Positions 1 through 11,989 are shown, numbered from the stretch's first letter. The stretch is 64,000 nt of DNA from Aedes albopictus (GCF_035046485.1 NC_085137.1:43517155-43581154); one strand, 5' to 3'. Translations and numbers: made by a program. The notes: generated from the letters alone by a model not told the origin.

Positions 1-1120
1 CCTCTGAAAACTGAACTCCTTGGAAGCCTCAATGAGCCCCGGAAACCCCTCCGTAACTCTTCTGAAACCCCAATGAAACTTGAAAATGATAATCTTACAT
101 ATTTTTAACAGGTTATTCAAAATTTCGTCTACCCGAATGAACCGTTCAACAATTAGCGCGAATCGGTCAACATAGGGATGAGCTAGCTAAAGGATGCATT
201 GAACATTTGGGTTCCTTATAGACAAGATTGTTTGAAACTTGACGGCAATCCTGCGAGAATTCTTTCTTCAATTTTGGGGACTCCTTCGACAATTCCTGCA
301 GAAATTCCTTCGGTTATTTCTTTGAAAATGTATTGCTTTTAAGTTTTAATCCTTCGACAATTTTTTTTCAATGTATTAGGTCAATGGTGACTTTTTAAAT
401 TTCTTTGGAAAATAGTTGGGTTACTATTTCGACCTCTTAAACTCCATCTGAAATCAATTTGGATTTCGATCTTCGCCGATTCTTTTTATTCTTTCGGTAA
501 TGCATTTGTAATGCATATTTCTATGGCAATATATATGATAATTGATTTGAAAATTAATTTAGAATTGGGAAATCCTTCGGCAATTTATTTAACCCTGCTT
601 TGGAATAAGGGTCATTTTTGACCCGAACTGTACACTGCGTCAGCGAGCTGCTTCCAACGTGATGAAAAGGGAGGTTAAATAAACAAGTTCTCAGCAACTG
701 GTTTGTGACTTCCTTTGTAAACCTCTTTGAAATTGGTTTGGGATATTATTTTAAAACTTGTTTATGTTATATTTTCTAGTAATTTATTTGCAACTTTTTC
801 TTCAATTTTTAAGCAAATATTATTGTTAATATATTCTTTCTGCATTTTTTTAAAGATTTGTCTTTTGTGAGTTTTGGTGGCTTCTTTGGAATCAGTTTGA
901 CAGTTTATGGGCCTTTTTAGATTTCTACAACAGCTTCTTTTTAATTTCTTTGACAAATTCTTTGAAGTGTTCTTTCATATTTTTTCAGCGGTCTCCCAGA
1001 TTTTTTTATTTTTTTTTTTTTTTGAAAAAAAGACCCTCAGAAATCAGACATTTCATTTGGATATTCTTTAGCAATGTTAGCAGATTGAAATGTATTGTAA
1101 TTGTATGAAATCGGGCCTAC
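1..1120. other. AT-rich spacer with decayed GAATTCC-type repeat
   Basis: No gene is recognisable. The first 60 bases and about 240-330 hold scattered 'aattcctt' and 'gaaacccc' words that resemble decayed copies of the GGAATTCC arrays seen elsewhere. The rest is AT-rich with T-homopolymers near 1000-1025. A possible 72-bp TTAA-flanked element is listed separately at 603-674. Confidence 0.4.
603..674. mobile_element. Possible 72-bp TTAA-flanked mini-element
   Basis: TTAA lies immediately on both sides (599-602 and 675-678). The segment starts CCCTGCTTT and ends AAAGGGAGG, so its ends are weakly inverted (CCCTGCTTT against CCTCCCTTT). TTAA duplication with CCC/GGG ends is the signature of piggyBac-type transposition. 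The ends are poorly matched and the segment is very short, so chance or heavy decay is possible. Confidence 0.25.
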
Positions 1121-1123
1121 TAC

Positions 1124-1613
1124 GGGCTCCAGAAGAAGCCGCGGTCTAAAAAGATGCACCAAATGCACCATGTACAAAACGCTAATAAGGCCGGTGATCT
1201 TCTACGGGTGCGAGACATGAACCATGCTCAGAGAGAACCTGCAAGCACTTGGAGTTTTCGAACGACGCGTTCCAAGGACGATATCCAGCAGTCTGCAGGA
1301 GAACGGTGTGTGGCGAAGAAGGATGAACCGCAACCTCTCTGCACTCTACGCCGAACCCAGCATCCAGAAGGTGGCCAAGGCCAGAAGGATACGGTGGGCA
1401 GGGCATGATGCAAGAATGCCAGATTTTTTTATTCCTTGTTGGGTGTATAAGAATTCCGGATAACAACCCTGCATGGTGTTCGCGACTGATCCGATTGGCA
1501 CATGAAGTCGTGGAGCGCAGAGAGCACGATGGGCGGACCAGATGTAGCGTGACTTGGCGAGCATTGGGCGTGACCGAGGTTAGAGAGCAGCAGCCAAAAA
1601 TGCATTGTTGAAC
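1124..1613 (+). pseudogene. LINE C-terminal fragment (RTE-like family A)
   Basis: This is a broken C-terminal remnant of a non-LTR retrotransposon polyprotein. One frame (1224-1420) reads LQALGVFERRV, NGVWRRRMN, PSIQKVAKARRIRWAGH, the post-RT region typical of endonuclease-RT LINEs. The reading frame then jumps. Part of the downstream sequence (NNPAW, then a TRC/WRALGV block) continues the same domain in another frame. The minus-strand fragment at 52743-53180 carries the same protein words and starts at the same point (gggctccagaagaagc), so the two are family copies. Codons are interrupted by frameshifts and stops, so it is not functional. The clade assignment is from general resemblance only. 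Confidence 0.75.
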
Positions 1614-2939
1614 ATCTAATTTGAAATAAATTGTTGCATACAAGCATCAGTTCAGTTACTACTTGTATTTATGGCAAAAATTTTGAATGAACTTTTTATT
1701 TAAAAAAAGGTCTGGATGAGTTTGATGAGAGAAGTCTTGAGAAATTTTCGGGTATAAGGTCAATAAGCATTCCCAAATATCAAATACTTGGACATTTTTA
1801 AAACACAGCCTGAAGGAGAATTTGAAACTTCTGAAAAAAAATCGAAACTGGAAGAATTTCAATGAGAAGAGACGGTGAAATTTAAAGAAAAATTAATGGA
1901 ATACTTTTCCCTCTTTCAAAATTTTTGATTGAAAAATAAATAATAATAATAATAATAATGGAATACCTTAAGAAGTACCCAGGGTAAGAAATAATCAATT
2001 TGAGTCCCTTCAAACAGTTCAACCTCAGTGGCCCGTGGCATTCAGTTTCCTAAACACTGCCGTGGTGCACTGTCAGAGAAACGAATCCTGACAGCCGGCA
2101 GCAGAGGCAACGAAAATGAATTGCATACATTTTGATGGGCGATCTGGTTCTGGTTGTCGTGCTGGATTTTCTCCGCAATTTTTATTTGTAACTTTTCTTT
2201 TTTCAATTGAACTCCCACATCCTTTTCAGTTTGGCATAAAATACAGCAGTCAACTATTTCACAGTCGATCAAACCGATGATGCCACATCATGAGAAACTT
2301 CCGCTGCTACAAAACCACTAGCCCAACCGAAATGGACAGGACACAGGTGCCGGAGCACAGCCGGAATCGAAATAATTAATATTATGTGACAAATTCAGGC
2401 CATTGATGCTATGGCCCTTGCCCGCTGCCGGGCGAGTGGACTGACGGTTGAAATTGTGCAACTGTCCAATTATTGGAACCCCTAGTTGCCCTCCTCAAAT
2501 GGCTGCTGCGGTAATGTTTTTGGGGCAATCCGTGCCTGTCAACGGCAGGAAAGGAATCAATTTATCAACATCACCCGCATCCTGAAGCTGGGAGCTTTGA
2601 TTCGATCGAGGCTATTGCGAAAGGAAAGGGTACAGGTCGGTGTACGGTTGGTGGGTGATATTGATGTTCCCGGTAGAGATTTGTAGTGATGAAAATGGGA
2701 ACGGATATTGGGCTGTGATTTCGAGTGGAACAATCGAGCCAGCTGGGTTTTGACCTCAGGTCATTTTTGGTCATATTTTTCCAAAAGTTATTGCTTTGGT
2801 GTTATGATACTATACTACACACTTTGATAGGAACGTGTAATTTTAACACATTACAGGAACATATTATTCACATACTATTTTATGTAAATTACTTCATAAA
2901 GCATGCAATTCATTTCAAATTAGTTCATTACTAGACCGC
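1614..2939. other. Spacer; moderately complex unique-looking stretch 2040-2720
   Basis: No gene is supported. An (AAT)n microsatellite sits at 1938-1959. The part from about 2040 to 2720 has a more balanced base composition and no obvious internal repeats, and could be single-copy intron or regulatory DNA. Open frames there are under 80 codons and lack splice support. The remainder is AT-rich. Confidence 0.35.
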
Positions 2940-3530
2940 AGAGTACAAATTTACATGACGTTCGCGTAAATATACATGTTTCACAACATATATAACATAA
3001 ATGCAAATCAAATGACATGTAATTTTCATTTCATGGTCAAATGTAAACTAAAGTCTATGCAAGTTTACATGTTGTACTTACTTAAAGTATATGTCATTTA
3101 ATCTTTCCGGTTCATCGTAATTGTGTCAGCACAGATAAAAATAATGAGATTTACACGTCATGTAAACTTCAGTTTCGTCATGTAAACTTAGTGTTATGAT
3201 GGTTTACATGATATATCATGTAAATTTGTGTTATATGTCATGTAAACGCACAGAGTCATGTTGAATTACATGACATATAATGGAAGTTTACATGATATTT
3301 TCTGACTTTTACATGATATGTCATGTAAACTTCTGTGATATCCCACGCTCCAATCATGTGCATCATATGTCACAGAATTTTACACTCTTTTTTCGATCTG
3401 TGAGTGGTACATATGACACACGTCTGTGCCATGTAACACAATGTTACATTTTATATTATTTTAATAATTATGAAATCACGCCACGTACATGATTTATCAC
3501 AGAAATTACACGTTTTGTTTGAATCACATG
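2940..3530. repeat. Field of short ACATG-centred inverted repeats
   Basis: Words such as TTTACATGA, TCATGTAAAC and the near-palindrome ACATGATATGTCATGT recur about every 25-40 bases, in both orientations, across roughly 600 bases. They are densest at 3155-3345. Spacing is irregular, so this is not a simple tandem array. It may be an old element with internal subrepeats or a decayed palindromic satellite. No coding potential was seen. Confidence 0.6.
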
Positions 3531-4114
3531 TTCTAAGAATTTCAAACCTTATCACGATTATGTTAAAAAGCCTGACTTTTCGAAATCCATTCCATACATT
3601 AACACAGTTAACCGTGAACGTCATTATACACAAAGGTTCCAGAACTAAGCATCAACGCAACAGCCAAAAATTATCCTTTTTTTCTCATTAGCGAAAGATT
3701 TCTTACGGCTTACGATACCCTTTTTTTTTGGCTGAGCCATAAATTTCCCAGGAAACGAAACAAGAAATAAGCCAAACATCATCGTCATAAATTCTAATCA
3801 ATGAAAATGGAAAACAGCTTCGTATCTGTCGATGGCCGCGCCGCCGCCACGTCGGTTCTTTGTGGCGGAGGAGGCGTGACGTGACGAACAAAGACGAAAA
3901 CAAAAGTTGGATCTCGGTCCCTCGCGGATGCAAAAACCTATGGATATAAATTATCAGGTATGGTAGTAGGGATGACAATGGGGTGTTTCGAAAGAACTTT
4001 TACAAAAAATTCTCAAAGAATTCCACGAGAAACTCCCGATAAAATTATTAAAGGAGTTCTTAAATGAATTATTCAAGAAATTTCAAGATGTTCTTTTTTC
4101 AGGATTTTCTAAAC
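3531..4114. other. Spacer, nothing recognised
   Basis: This stretch is mixed AT-rich and moderately GC-rich (around 3830-3900) and ends at the edge of the minisatellite. A poly-T tract lies at 3719-3729. No coding frame with support, repeat pair or RNA gene was recognised. Confidence 0.3.
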
Positions 4115-5686
4115 ATTCCTCCTGGAATTACTCCAAGAATTCCTCCAAGAATTCCTCCTGCAATTGCTCCAGGAATTCCTCCTGGAATTCTTCCTGGAAT
4201 TCCTCCTGGAATTCCTCCAGGAATTCCTCCTGGAAATTCTCCAGGAATTCCTCCAGGAATTCCTTCTCGAATTCCTTCTGGAATTCCTCCAGGACTTCCT
4301 CCTGGAATTCCTCCAGGAATTCCTCTTGGAATTTCTCCACAAATTCCTCCCAGAATTCCTCCAGGAATTTCTCCTGAAATTCCTCCTGGAATTCCTCCAG
4401 GAATTTTTTCAGAAATTCCTCCTGGAATTCCTCCAGAAATTCCTCCTGCAATTTCTCCAGGAATTCCTCTTGGAATTTCTTCTCCTGGAATTCCTCCTGG
4501 AGTTCCTCCTGGATCTCCTCTTGGAATTCCTCCAGGAGTTCCTCCTGGAATTGCTCCTGGAATTTCTCCTGGAATTCTTCCTGAAATTCCTCCCAGAGTT
4601 CCTCCTGGAATTCCTCCTGGAATTTCTCCTGGAATTCCTCCTGAAATTCCTCTTTGAATTGCTCCTGGAACTGCTCCTGGAATTCCTCCTAAAATTCCTC
4701 CTGGAATTCCTCCTGCAATTCCTCCTGGAATTTCTCATGGAACTCCTGCCGGAATTCCTCTGAGACTCCTCCAAGATTTTTTCCTGGAACTTTTCCAAGA
4801 GCTCTTCCTGGAAATTCTCCAAGAATTCCTCCTGGAAATCCTCCAAGAATTTCTCCTGGTATTTCTCCGAGAATTCCTCCTGGAGTCCTTCCAAAAAATC
4901 CTCCTGAAATTCTAGGAATGCCATCTGGAATTTGTCATCCAGAATTTCCTGCTGAAATTGATCTAGGAAATCATCCTGGAATTTTTCCTGGAATTCATCC
5001 AGGAATTGATCCTAGAATTCTTAAGGGAATTCTTTCAGGAATTTCTCTAGGAACCCATCCTGAATTCCTGCTGGAATTCCTAATAAAATTCATTTAGGAA
5101 TTCCTGCTGGAATTCATCTAGCAATTCATTCTGAAATTTCTCCCGGAATTCCTCCTGGAATTTCTTATAGAATTCGTCCTGGAATATCTCCTTGAATTCC
5201 TCCTGAAATTTCACCTAGCCTTCCTCCTGGAATTTCTCCTGGTATTTCTCCGAGAATTCCTCCTGGAGTCCCTCCAAAAAATCCTCCTGGAATTCCAGGA
5301 ATGCCATCTGGAATTCCTCCTGAAATTCCTCCAGGAAATGATCCAGAATTTTCTACTAGAATTGATCTAGGAAATAATCTTGGAATTTCTCCTGGAATTC
5401 GTCCTGGAATTCATCCAGAAATTGATCCTGCAATTCTTAAGTTAATTCCTTCTTCAATTTCTCTAGGAATTCTTCCTGCAATATCTCTTAGAATTCCTCC
5501 TGAGATTTCTCTAGAAAATCCTCCTGGAATTTTTCTAGGAATCCCTTCTGAAATTTATCAAGGAATTCCTCCTGAAATTCATTTCGGAACCCCTGCTGAA
5601 ATTCATCTAGAAATTCATCCTAAGATTTCTCCAGGAATTCCTTCTGGAACTCATCAATGAATTCATCCTGAAATGAATCAATAGAT

Positions 5687-5985
5687 ACCTCCTGGAATTC
5701 CTCCAGGAATTCCTCCAGGAATTCCTCCAGGAATTCCTCCTGGAATTCCTCCAGGAATTCCTCCTGGAATTCCTCCAGGAATTCCTCCTGGAATTCCTCC
5801 AGGAATTCCTCCTGGAATTCCTCCAGGAATTCCTCCTGGAATTCCTCCTGGAATTCCTCCTGGAATTCCTCCTGGAATTCCTCCTGGAATTCCTCCTGGA
5901 ATTCCTCCTGGAATTCCTCCTGGAATTCCTCCTGGAATTCCTCCTGGAATTCCTCCTGGAATTCCTCCTGGAATTCCTCCAGGAG
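5687..5985. repeat. Homogenised core 1 of the minisatellite
   Basis: Two adjacent sub-blocks are almost invariant. About 5690-5835 alternates GGAATTCCTCCT with GGAATTCCTCCA. About 5836-5975 is the pure 12-mer GGAATTCCTCCT repeated roughly a dozen times. The sudden drop in divergence relative to both flanks suggests recent local amplification or gene conversion. Confidence 0.9.
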
Positions 5986-6714
5986 TTGCTCTCGCGAATC
6001 CTCCAGGAATTCCTCCTGGGAATCCTCCTGGAATTCCTCCTGGAATTCCTCCAGGAAATTCTCCTGGAATTCCTCCAGGAAATCCTCCTGGAATTCCTCC
6101 AGGAATTCCTCCTGGAATTCCTCCAGGAATTCCTCCTGGAATTCCGCCAGAAATTTCTCCTGAAATTTCGCTAGGAATTCCTTTCGCTAGGAATTGTTCC
6201 TGGAATTCCGCCAGGAGTTCCTCGTGGAATTCCGCCAGAATTCCTCGTGGAATTCCGCCAGGAATTCCTCCTTAAATTCCGCCAGGAATTCCTCCTGGAA
6301 TTCTGCCAGGAATTCCTCCTGGAATTCCGACAGGGATTCCTCCTGGAATTGCCACAGGGATTCCTCCTGGAATTCCTCCAGGAATTCCTCCAGGAATTCC
6401 TCCAGGAATTCTTCCTGGAATTCCTCCAGGAATTCCTCCTGGAATTCCTCCAGGAAATCCTCCTGGAATTCCTCCAGGAATTCCTCCTGGAATTCCTCCA
6501 GGAATTCCTTCTGGAATTCCTCCAGGAATTTCTCCTGGAATTCCTCCAGGAATTCCTTCTGGAATTCCTCCAGGAATTCCTCCTGGAATTCCTCCAGGAA
6601 TTCCTCCTGAAATTCGTCCAGGAATTCCTCCTGGAATTCCTCCTGGAATTCCTCCAAGAATTCCTCCTGGAATTCCTCCAAGAATTCCTCCTGGAATTCC
6701 TCCAGCAATTCCTC

Positions 6715-7905
6715 CTGGAATTCCTCCAGGAATGCCTCCTGGAATGCCTCCGGGAATTCCTCCTGGAATTCCTCCGGGAATTCCTCCTGGAATTCCTCCT
6801 GGAATTCCTCCGGGAATTCCTCCTGGAATTCCTCCGGGAATTCCTCCTGGAATTCCTCCGGGAATTCCTCCTGGAATTCCTCCGGGAATTCCTCCTGGAA
6901 TTCCTCCGGGAATTCCTCCTGGAATTCCTCCGGGAATTCCTCCTGGAATTCCTCCGGGAATTCCTCCTGGAATTCCTCCGGGAATTCCTCCTGGAATTCC
7001 TCCGGGAATTCCTCCTGGAATTCCTCCGGGAATTCCTCCTGGAATTCCTCCGGGAATTCCTCCTGGAATTCCTCCGGGAATTCCTCCTGGAATTCCTCCG
7101 GGAATTCCTCCTGGAATTCCTCCGGGAATTCCTCCTGGAATTCCTCCGGGAATACCTCCTGGAATTCCTCCGGGAATACCTCCTGGAATTCCTCCGGGAA
7201 TTCCTCCGGGAATTCCTCCTGGAATTCCTCCGGGAATTCCTCCTGGAATTCCTCCGGGAATTCCTCCTGGAATTCCTCCGGGAATTCCTCCTGGAACTCC
7301 TCTGGGAATTCCTCCTGGAATTCCTCCGGGAATTCCTCCCGGAATTCCTCCGGGAATTCCTCCTGGAATTCCTCCGGGAATTCCTCCTGGAACTCCTCTG
7401 GGAATTCCTCCAGGAATTCCTCCGGGAATTCCTCCCGGAATTCCTCCGGGAATTCCTCCCGGAATTCCTCCGGGAATTCCTCCCGGAATTCCTCCGGGAA
7501 TTCCTCCTGGAATTCCTCCGGGAATTCCTCCCGGAATTCCTCCTGGAATTCCTCCCGGAATTCCTCCTGGAATTCCTCCGGGAATTCCTCCTGGAACTCC
7601 TCTGGGAATTCCTCCTGGAATTCCTCCGGGAATTCCTCCCGGAATTCCTCCGGGAATTCCTCCTGGAATTCCTCCGGGAATTCGTCCTGGAATTCCTCCG
7701 GGAATTCGTCCTGGAATTCCTCCGGGAATCCCTCCGGGAATTCCTCCGGGAATTCCTCCCGGAATTCCTCCGGGAATTCGTCCCGGAATTCCTCCGGGAA
7801 TTCCTCCTGGAATTCCTCCGGGAATTTCTCCTGGAACTCCTCTGGGAATTCCTCCTGGAATTCCTCCGGGAATTCCTCCCGGAATTCCTCCGGGAATTCC
7901 TCCTG
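6715..7905. repeat. Homogenised core 2 with higher-order structure
   Basis: Roughly 1.2 kb alternates GGAATTCCTCCT with GGAATTCCTCCG. From 7200 on, a rarer CCC-ending variant appears. A marker variant, GGAACTCCTCTG, occurs at 7293, 7389, 7593 and 7833. The spacings of 96, 204 and 240 are multiples of 12, and three of the occurrences are followed by the same run of variants. That indicates duplication of multi-unit blocks (240-300 bp), not unit-by-unit slippage alone. Confidence 0.9.
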
Positions 7906-8800
7906 GAGGGCCTCCGGTTATTCCTCCTGGAATGCCTCCGGGTATTCCTCCTGGAATTTCTCCGGAAATTCCTCCAGGAATTCCTCTTGGATTTCCTTCT
8001 GGATTTCCTCCTGCAATTCCTCCTGGGATACCTCCTGGAATTCCTCCTGAAATTCCTCCAGGAATTCCTCCAGGAATTCCTTCAGGAATTTCTCTAGGAA
8101 TTTCTCCAGGAATTTCTCCAGGAATTTCTCCAGGAATTTCTCCAGGAATTTCTCCAGGAATTTCTCTAGGAGTTTCTCCAGGAATTCCTCCAAGAATTTC
8201 TCCAGGAATTCCTGCAGGAATTCTTCCTGGAATTCCTCTACGAATTTCTTCTAGTATTTCTCAGAGAATTTCCACTGGAACCCTCCAGGAATGCCTTCTG
8301 GATTTTTTCCTGAAAATTATTCAGAAATTCCTGCTGGAATTATTCTAAGAATTAATTCTGGAATTTCTCCTAGAATTCCTCCTAGAATTCATACAGGAAT
8401 TCATTCTGAAGTTTATCAAGGAATTCATCCTGAAGTTTATCAAGGAATTCCTCCTGAATTTCAAACAGCAATTAATCAAGGGATTCCTCCTGAAATTCAT
8501 GCAGGAGTTCCTGCTGGAATTCATCCTGAAATTTATCAAGAGATTCCTCCTGAAATTCATTCAGTGATTTCTACTGGAATTCGTTCAGGAGATCTTCCTG
8601 GAATTTCTCCAGCAATTTGTACTGGAATTATTCTTGGCAATTTCTCCATAAACTCCTCTTGAAACTCCAACAGGAACTCCTCCTGTAATTCTTCCAGGAA
8701 CTTCTTCTGGAATTTCCTCCGAAATTCCACGTGGAATTCCCCCCTTAATTCCTCCTGGAATTCCTCCTGCATTTCCTCCTGGAATTCTTTCAAAAATTCA

Positions 8801-9764
8801 TCATCAATTTTCGTCATGATTTTTTTCATTTTCACTAGTGCCGTCACTGCACCCACAGGGTACCTGTAGCGCAGAATTGAAACAAAAGCACATAAATTTC
8901 GATTCGGAAAAGGAAATCCTCCTTCGTTCCGCGCATGATGATTTCCCTCGCATAACGGATGAGAAAAACAGTTTCCAAGTTTGAGTTGTTATTTTCGGTT
9001 TATCAGCGATGATGACGACGTCGGCTTTAATGGTGATATCTAAGGCTGGGTAGGGATGGGTGCATGAGATTTCGTTATCGAAATGTGATTCATTTTTCCT
9101 TGAAAATATAAATTTAATCACGATTTCCAGATAGAGTATAAACAAAACCATTACGAAATTCTTCTTTATCAATTTACTTCGTGAACATGCGAAGAACGGT
9201 AGAACGGAAAACGATGGTGTTGATAGGGTAACGGTTGAATTTTGGACCCCTAGAGGACATTAGTTCGAATTTAAGTCAAAATCAAACAGATTCAAAGAGT
9301 ATTTACGCATAGTGATGATGTTAGTATGTTCTTTAAAGCCTCCACTGTACGTTAAAAATACCCACAAGATCATTTCTGACTGAAAATTTGATAAAAATAG
9401 CTGACAGCTTTCACTGTTTTGGACACCCCAATATATTTTGAACCCTCTTCAGTATATATTTTGAACACCCGGTGCTTAAACTCGTTTGAAACTATTTTGG
9501 ACGAATTTGCCGCTTGAATATGCTGGATCACATCCTAATTACTTGATAGACAAAGGCTGATTAGACGAACTTTGTGAATTTAATGCGCTAGAATGATAAA
9601 CGTTTTTGTTTACATCTGCAAGTTTCCTCAGCACCGCAATCTCTTTTTGTAAACATGATGCGACACTCGCGCGGATGACGAGATTGGCAAAAACTAATTT
9701 CAAGGCAAATAAGGATATATCCAGTGAGGAAATGATTGCTGCCCGTGCAAAGCAATCCTATTTA
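8801..9764. other. Spacer after the minisatellite
   Basis: No gene is recognised. The composition is AT-rich with a few balanced patches (8850-9050). At 9410-9500 'tattttgaac' recurs a few times, which may be a remnant of an older element. The longest open frames are under 125 codons and partly run into the minisatellite. Confidence 0.3.
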
Positions 9765-9931
9765 CCCAAGTAACACACATGTTATATAAAAGTTACGACA
9801 GCGCAAGTTTTGGTTGTATACAAGTTTATTTTACGTTATTTCAACACAATGTTATAATTACGTAAAATAAACTTCTATACAACCAAAACTTGCGCTGTCG
9901 TAACTCTATTATAACATGAGTGTTGCTTGGG
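9765..9931. mobile_element. Hairpin MITE with CCCAAG ends and TA target site
   Basis: The 167-bp element is almost one perfect foldback. CCCAAGTAACAC at the left mirrors GTGTTGCTTGGG at the right. The internal block AGTTACGACAGCGCAAGTTT mirrors AACTTGCGCTGTCGTAACT around a short AT-rich loop near 9840-9860. TA flanks both ends (9763-9764 and 9932-9933). This is a non-autonomous DNA element of the mTA type. The right-hand end of a similar element appears near 31548-31566. Confidence 0.85.
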
Positions 9932-11300
9932 TAGCGAATGATTCTAAAAATGTCCTTCATCTCATCATTAAACCCGTGTAAGTTGTGGACCAAATTATAT
10001 TGGTTACCCTATTACCATTCAGCTAATCATTCCCTAATGCGAACTTGTAATTATTTCCGACACGCAACCCCATTCATCGGGTTTGTCATTATTGTGTGGG
10101 CGACTCTGAAAATAATATACGACTAAGTGTTGGTTTTAATGACCGAGCAGAACGGCTTCCTAATGACAAGTAATCCGTGGATTAAGGGACATGCAAGTTC
10201 GCTTACATTATGGCATGTCATTGTCACTTGAATTCCGGGTAGCTTCTAATGCAGGGTATTAGAACAGAAATATTTAACTTGAAGACATTTTAAATTTCAA
10301 GTCAAAATAATCACAGAGAAAAAAATATAAAAATATAATCTTTTCAATTAAAAATAAATAATTTATATAATACATTGATATCTGAATCGTTCTTTGCATA
10401 ATGCTAAATACATAACGGATTCTAAAATTTTTGAATTCTTAGTAATTTTATGTAACCAAACTGAAGAAGATGTACATTATTTAACTACCAAAATTTTGAT
10501 ACAAGTGTGAGTGATTGAAAATTAGTTTTTGATGTGAAATAACTCAGCATTCGTAACATCATGATGCACTACTCATTTACATCCAAGGTGATGTCAACTA
10601 CTTTACTTCTGTCGAACGACTAACAAGGAAAGGCTTCTCCATACATACATTACTCGAGGCAATGGGGAGCAAGCTCGCACGTTGAAGAGACTTAACCTCG
10701 CAAGGCTAAAAGCCATTTTTAGTTTCTGTTTTTGTTCTCAAAAGAAGTCAGAAGTGCACCTAGAGACTGTGAAAGGCACTTTAACCAGACGATACAGAAG
10801 CTGAAAAACTGCTTCGGCCACTAGTCTGTGCATGCAAACAACGGTGTCGCAGGAATGTTGTTTTAGCCTAAATAACTGCGACGGAGGTCTATGGTACTAC
10901 TCCGAATGACTTAACTGAGATAGTTGTTATGCACATATTCCGAATTCATAATATTTATTTTGGTATTCATTAATCGGGTTGGTTTGTGAGTTTAAATCCA
11001 GGCTTTTAAATGAGTTACATATTGAAGTTATTTGTAGAGTTAGAACGGGAACTTACTACCCCAGTTAAACTGATACAAATGGTTATAATAATAGTATTTT
11101 TTCCGTATTTTTCTGCATTTATAAACTGTACTGTGCTACAGAATCATTTGTTGGTTAAAGAAGTTAAATTTTCTATAAAAAAAAAACTCTTCGTTTTTTA
11201 CTCCTTCTGTCAATTGAAAGATTAATTTTCTCTCATATTTCATACGTTCTCGAAGTCTTAACGAAACCTCTTCCTCTCTGGGAGCCACCAACAGTGACAA
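9932..11300. other. Spacer, nothing firmly recognised
   Basis: AT-rich DNA with one more balanced patch at 10560-10900 that looks single-copy. Open frames are under 75 codons and show no motifs. No paired repeats were seen. Confidence 0.3.
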
Positions 11301-11401
11301 TAGAACTTTCCTCGAATGTTATGCTTTGCAATTACGTTCTTACTGGAGCTTAGCCTGCCGCTTCGACTACCGTGTGTAAGATTATTTCTACACTTGTTAA
11401 T

Positions 11402-11640
11402 TGAAGGGCCGCCTTTGTTTGCTCTTGTCTGCCTATTTATGAATATGTGTTCTTTATACAGTGCATTATTTTCGATGATATTTCAGGAGAAGTTATCTTG
11501 CACAACATTTTTTTTTATAAAAGAGCTGCTTTTGTTTGTTTTTGTCTGCCTATTTATGAATATGTGTTTTTAAAAGTCCCACGTAATGGCGTGCATTATT
11601 TTCGTTGATTTTTCAGCAGAAGCTATCTTGCACAATTTCA
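11402..11640 (+). repeat. Two-copy tandem duplication in a SINE-like remnant
   Basis: A block of about 118 bp occurs twice in tandem (about 11402-11515 and 11520-11640). Both copies hold the words 'ttgtctgcctatttatgaat', 'gtgcattattttcg' and 'gctatcttgcacaa', in slightly diverged form. The preceding 'aattgaagggccgcctttg' resembles the 3' part of a tRNA-like SINE common in Aedes, judged from memory. Both copies differ at several sites, so the duplication is not recent. Confidence 0.65.
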
Positions 11641-11989
11641 GGTGGAAATCTGTGATGGTATTCTAAAAGAATCCACGACATTTGAAGATCAATTTAATTG
11701 GCCAAAAAATAATATAGTGTTCCTACAAAATTGCGCTATCAAATTTGAAGCAAGTTTTTACAAAATCTAAGAATTGCGTAGAGATTTTCACGTCACTTCA
11801 GGAATTCTCTTGAACAATGCTGAAAATGTCATTTTGATATATCTAATTTCAACCACCTACAGTTCATTTTAGAAGTTGAACCAGAGAATATGGTATATGA
11901 AAAACATGTGCGGCTAGACCAATTCTACAAGAAACTCACGGAAAACCCGTTAATTTCGAATATTTAAGGTAAATGTCACAGACTACCTT

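Larger units (their letters stand above)
4115..8800. repeat. Large 12/24-bp GGAATTCC minisatellite
   Basis: About 4.7 kb of tandem 12-mers of the form GGAATTCCTCCN, each with the palindrome GGAATTCC and an EcoRI-type GAATTC. Much of it is organised as 24-mers whose two halves differ at the last base (CCT alternating with CCA or CCG). The flanks (4115-5686 and 7906-8800) are heavily substituted (CCAAGAATT, TTGGAATTT, CATCCTGAA), while the cores at 5687-5985 and 6715-7905 are nearly uniform. Because 12 is a multiple of three and the unit lacks stop codons, several frames stay open. This gives long apparent proteins of [20 protein letters not shown] or EEFQEEFL repeats, and I regard none of them as genes. 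Confidence 0.97.

Noticed and set aside
6187..6708. Minus-strand EEFQEEFL frame resembling a coiled coil
   Set aside because: It is the reverse complement of the same minisatellite. The coiled-coil look is an artefact of the 12-bp period.
6247..8097. 616-codon plus-strand frame of LLEFLREF repeats
   Set aside because: It is a translation of the GGAATTCCTCCN minisatellite. Other frames of the array are open for the same reason, and it has no promoter, splice or domain evidence.
6732..8348. 538-codon plus-strand frame of PPGI repeats resembling a collagen or silk-like protein
   Set aside because: It has a four-residue period, not the Gly-X-Y of collagen, and is fully explained by the DNA repeat.
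4115..8800. Repeat-spacer structure that could suggest a CRISPR array
   Set aside because: There are no unique spacers: the units are contiguous 12-mers. The genome is eukaryotic, and no cas-like genes are present.
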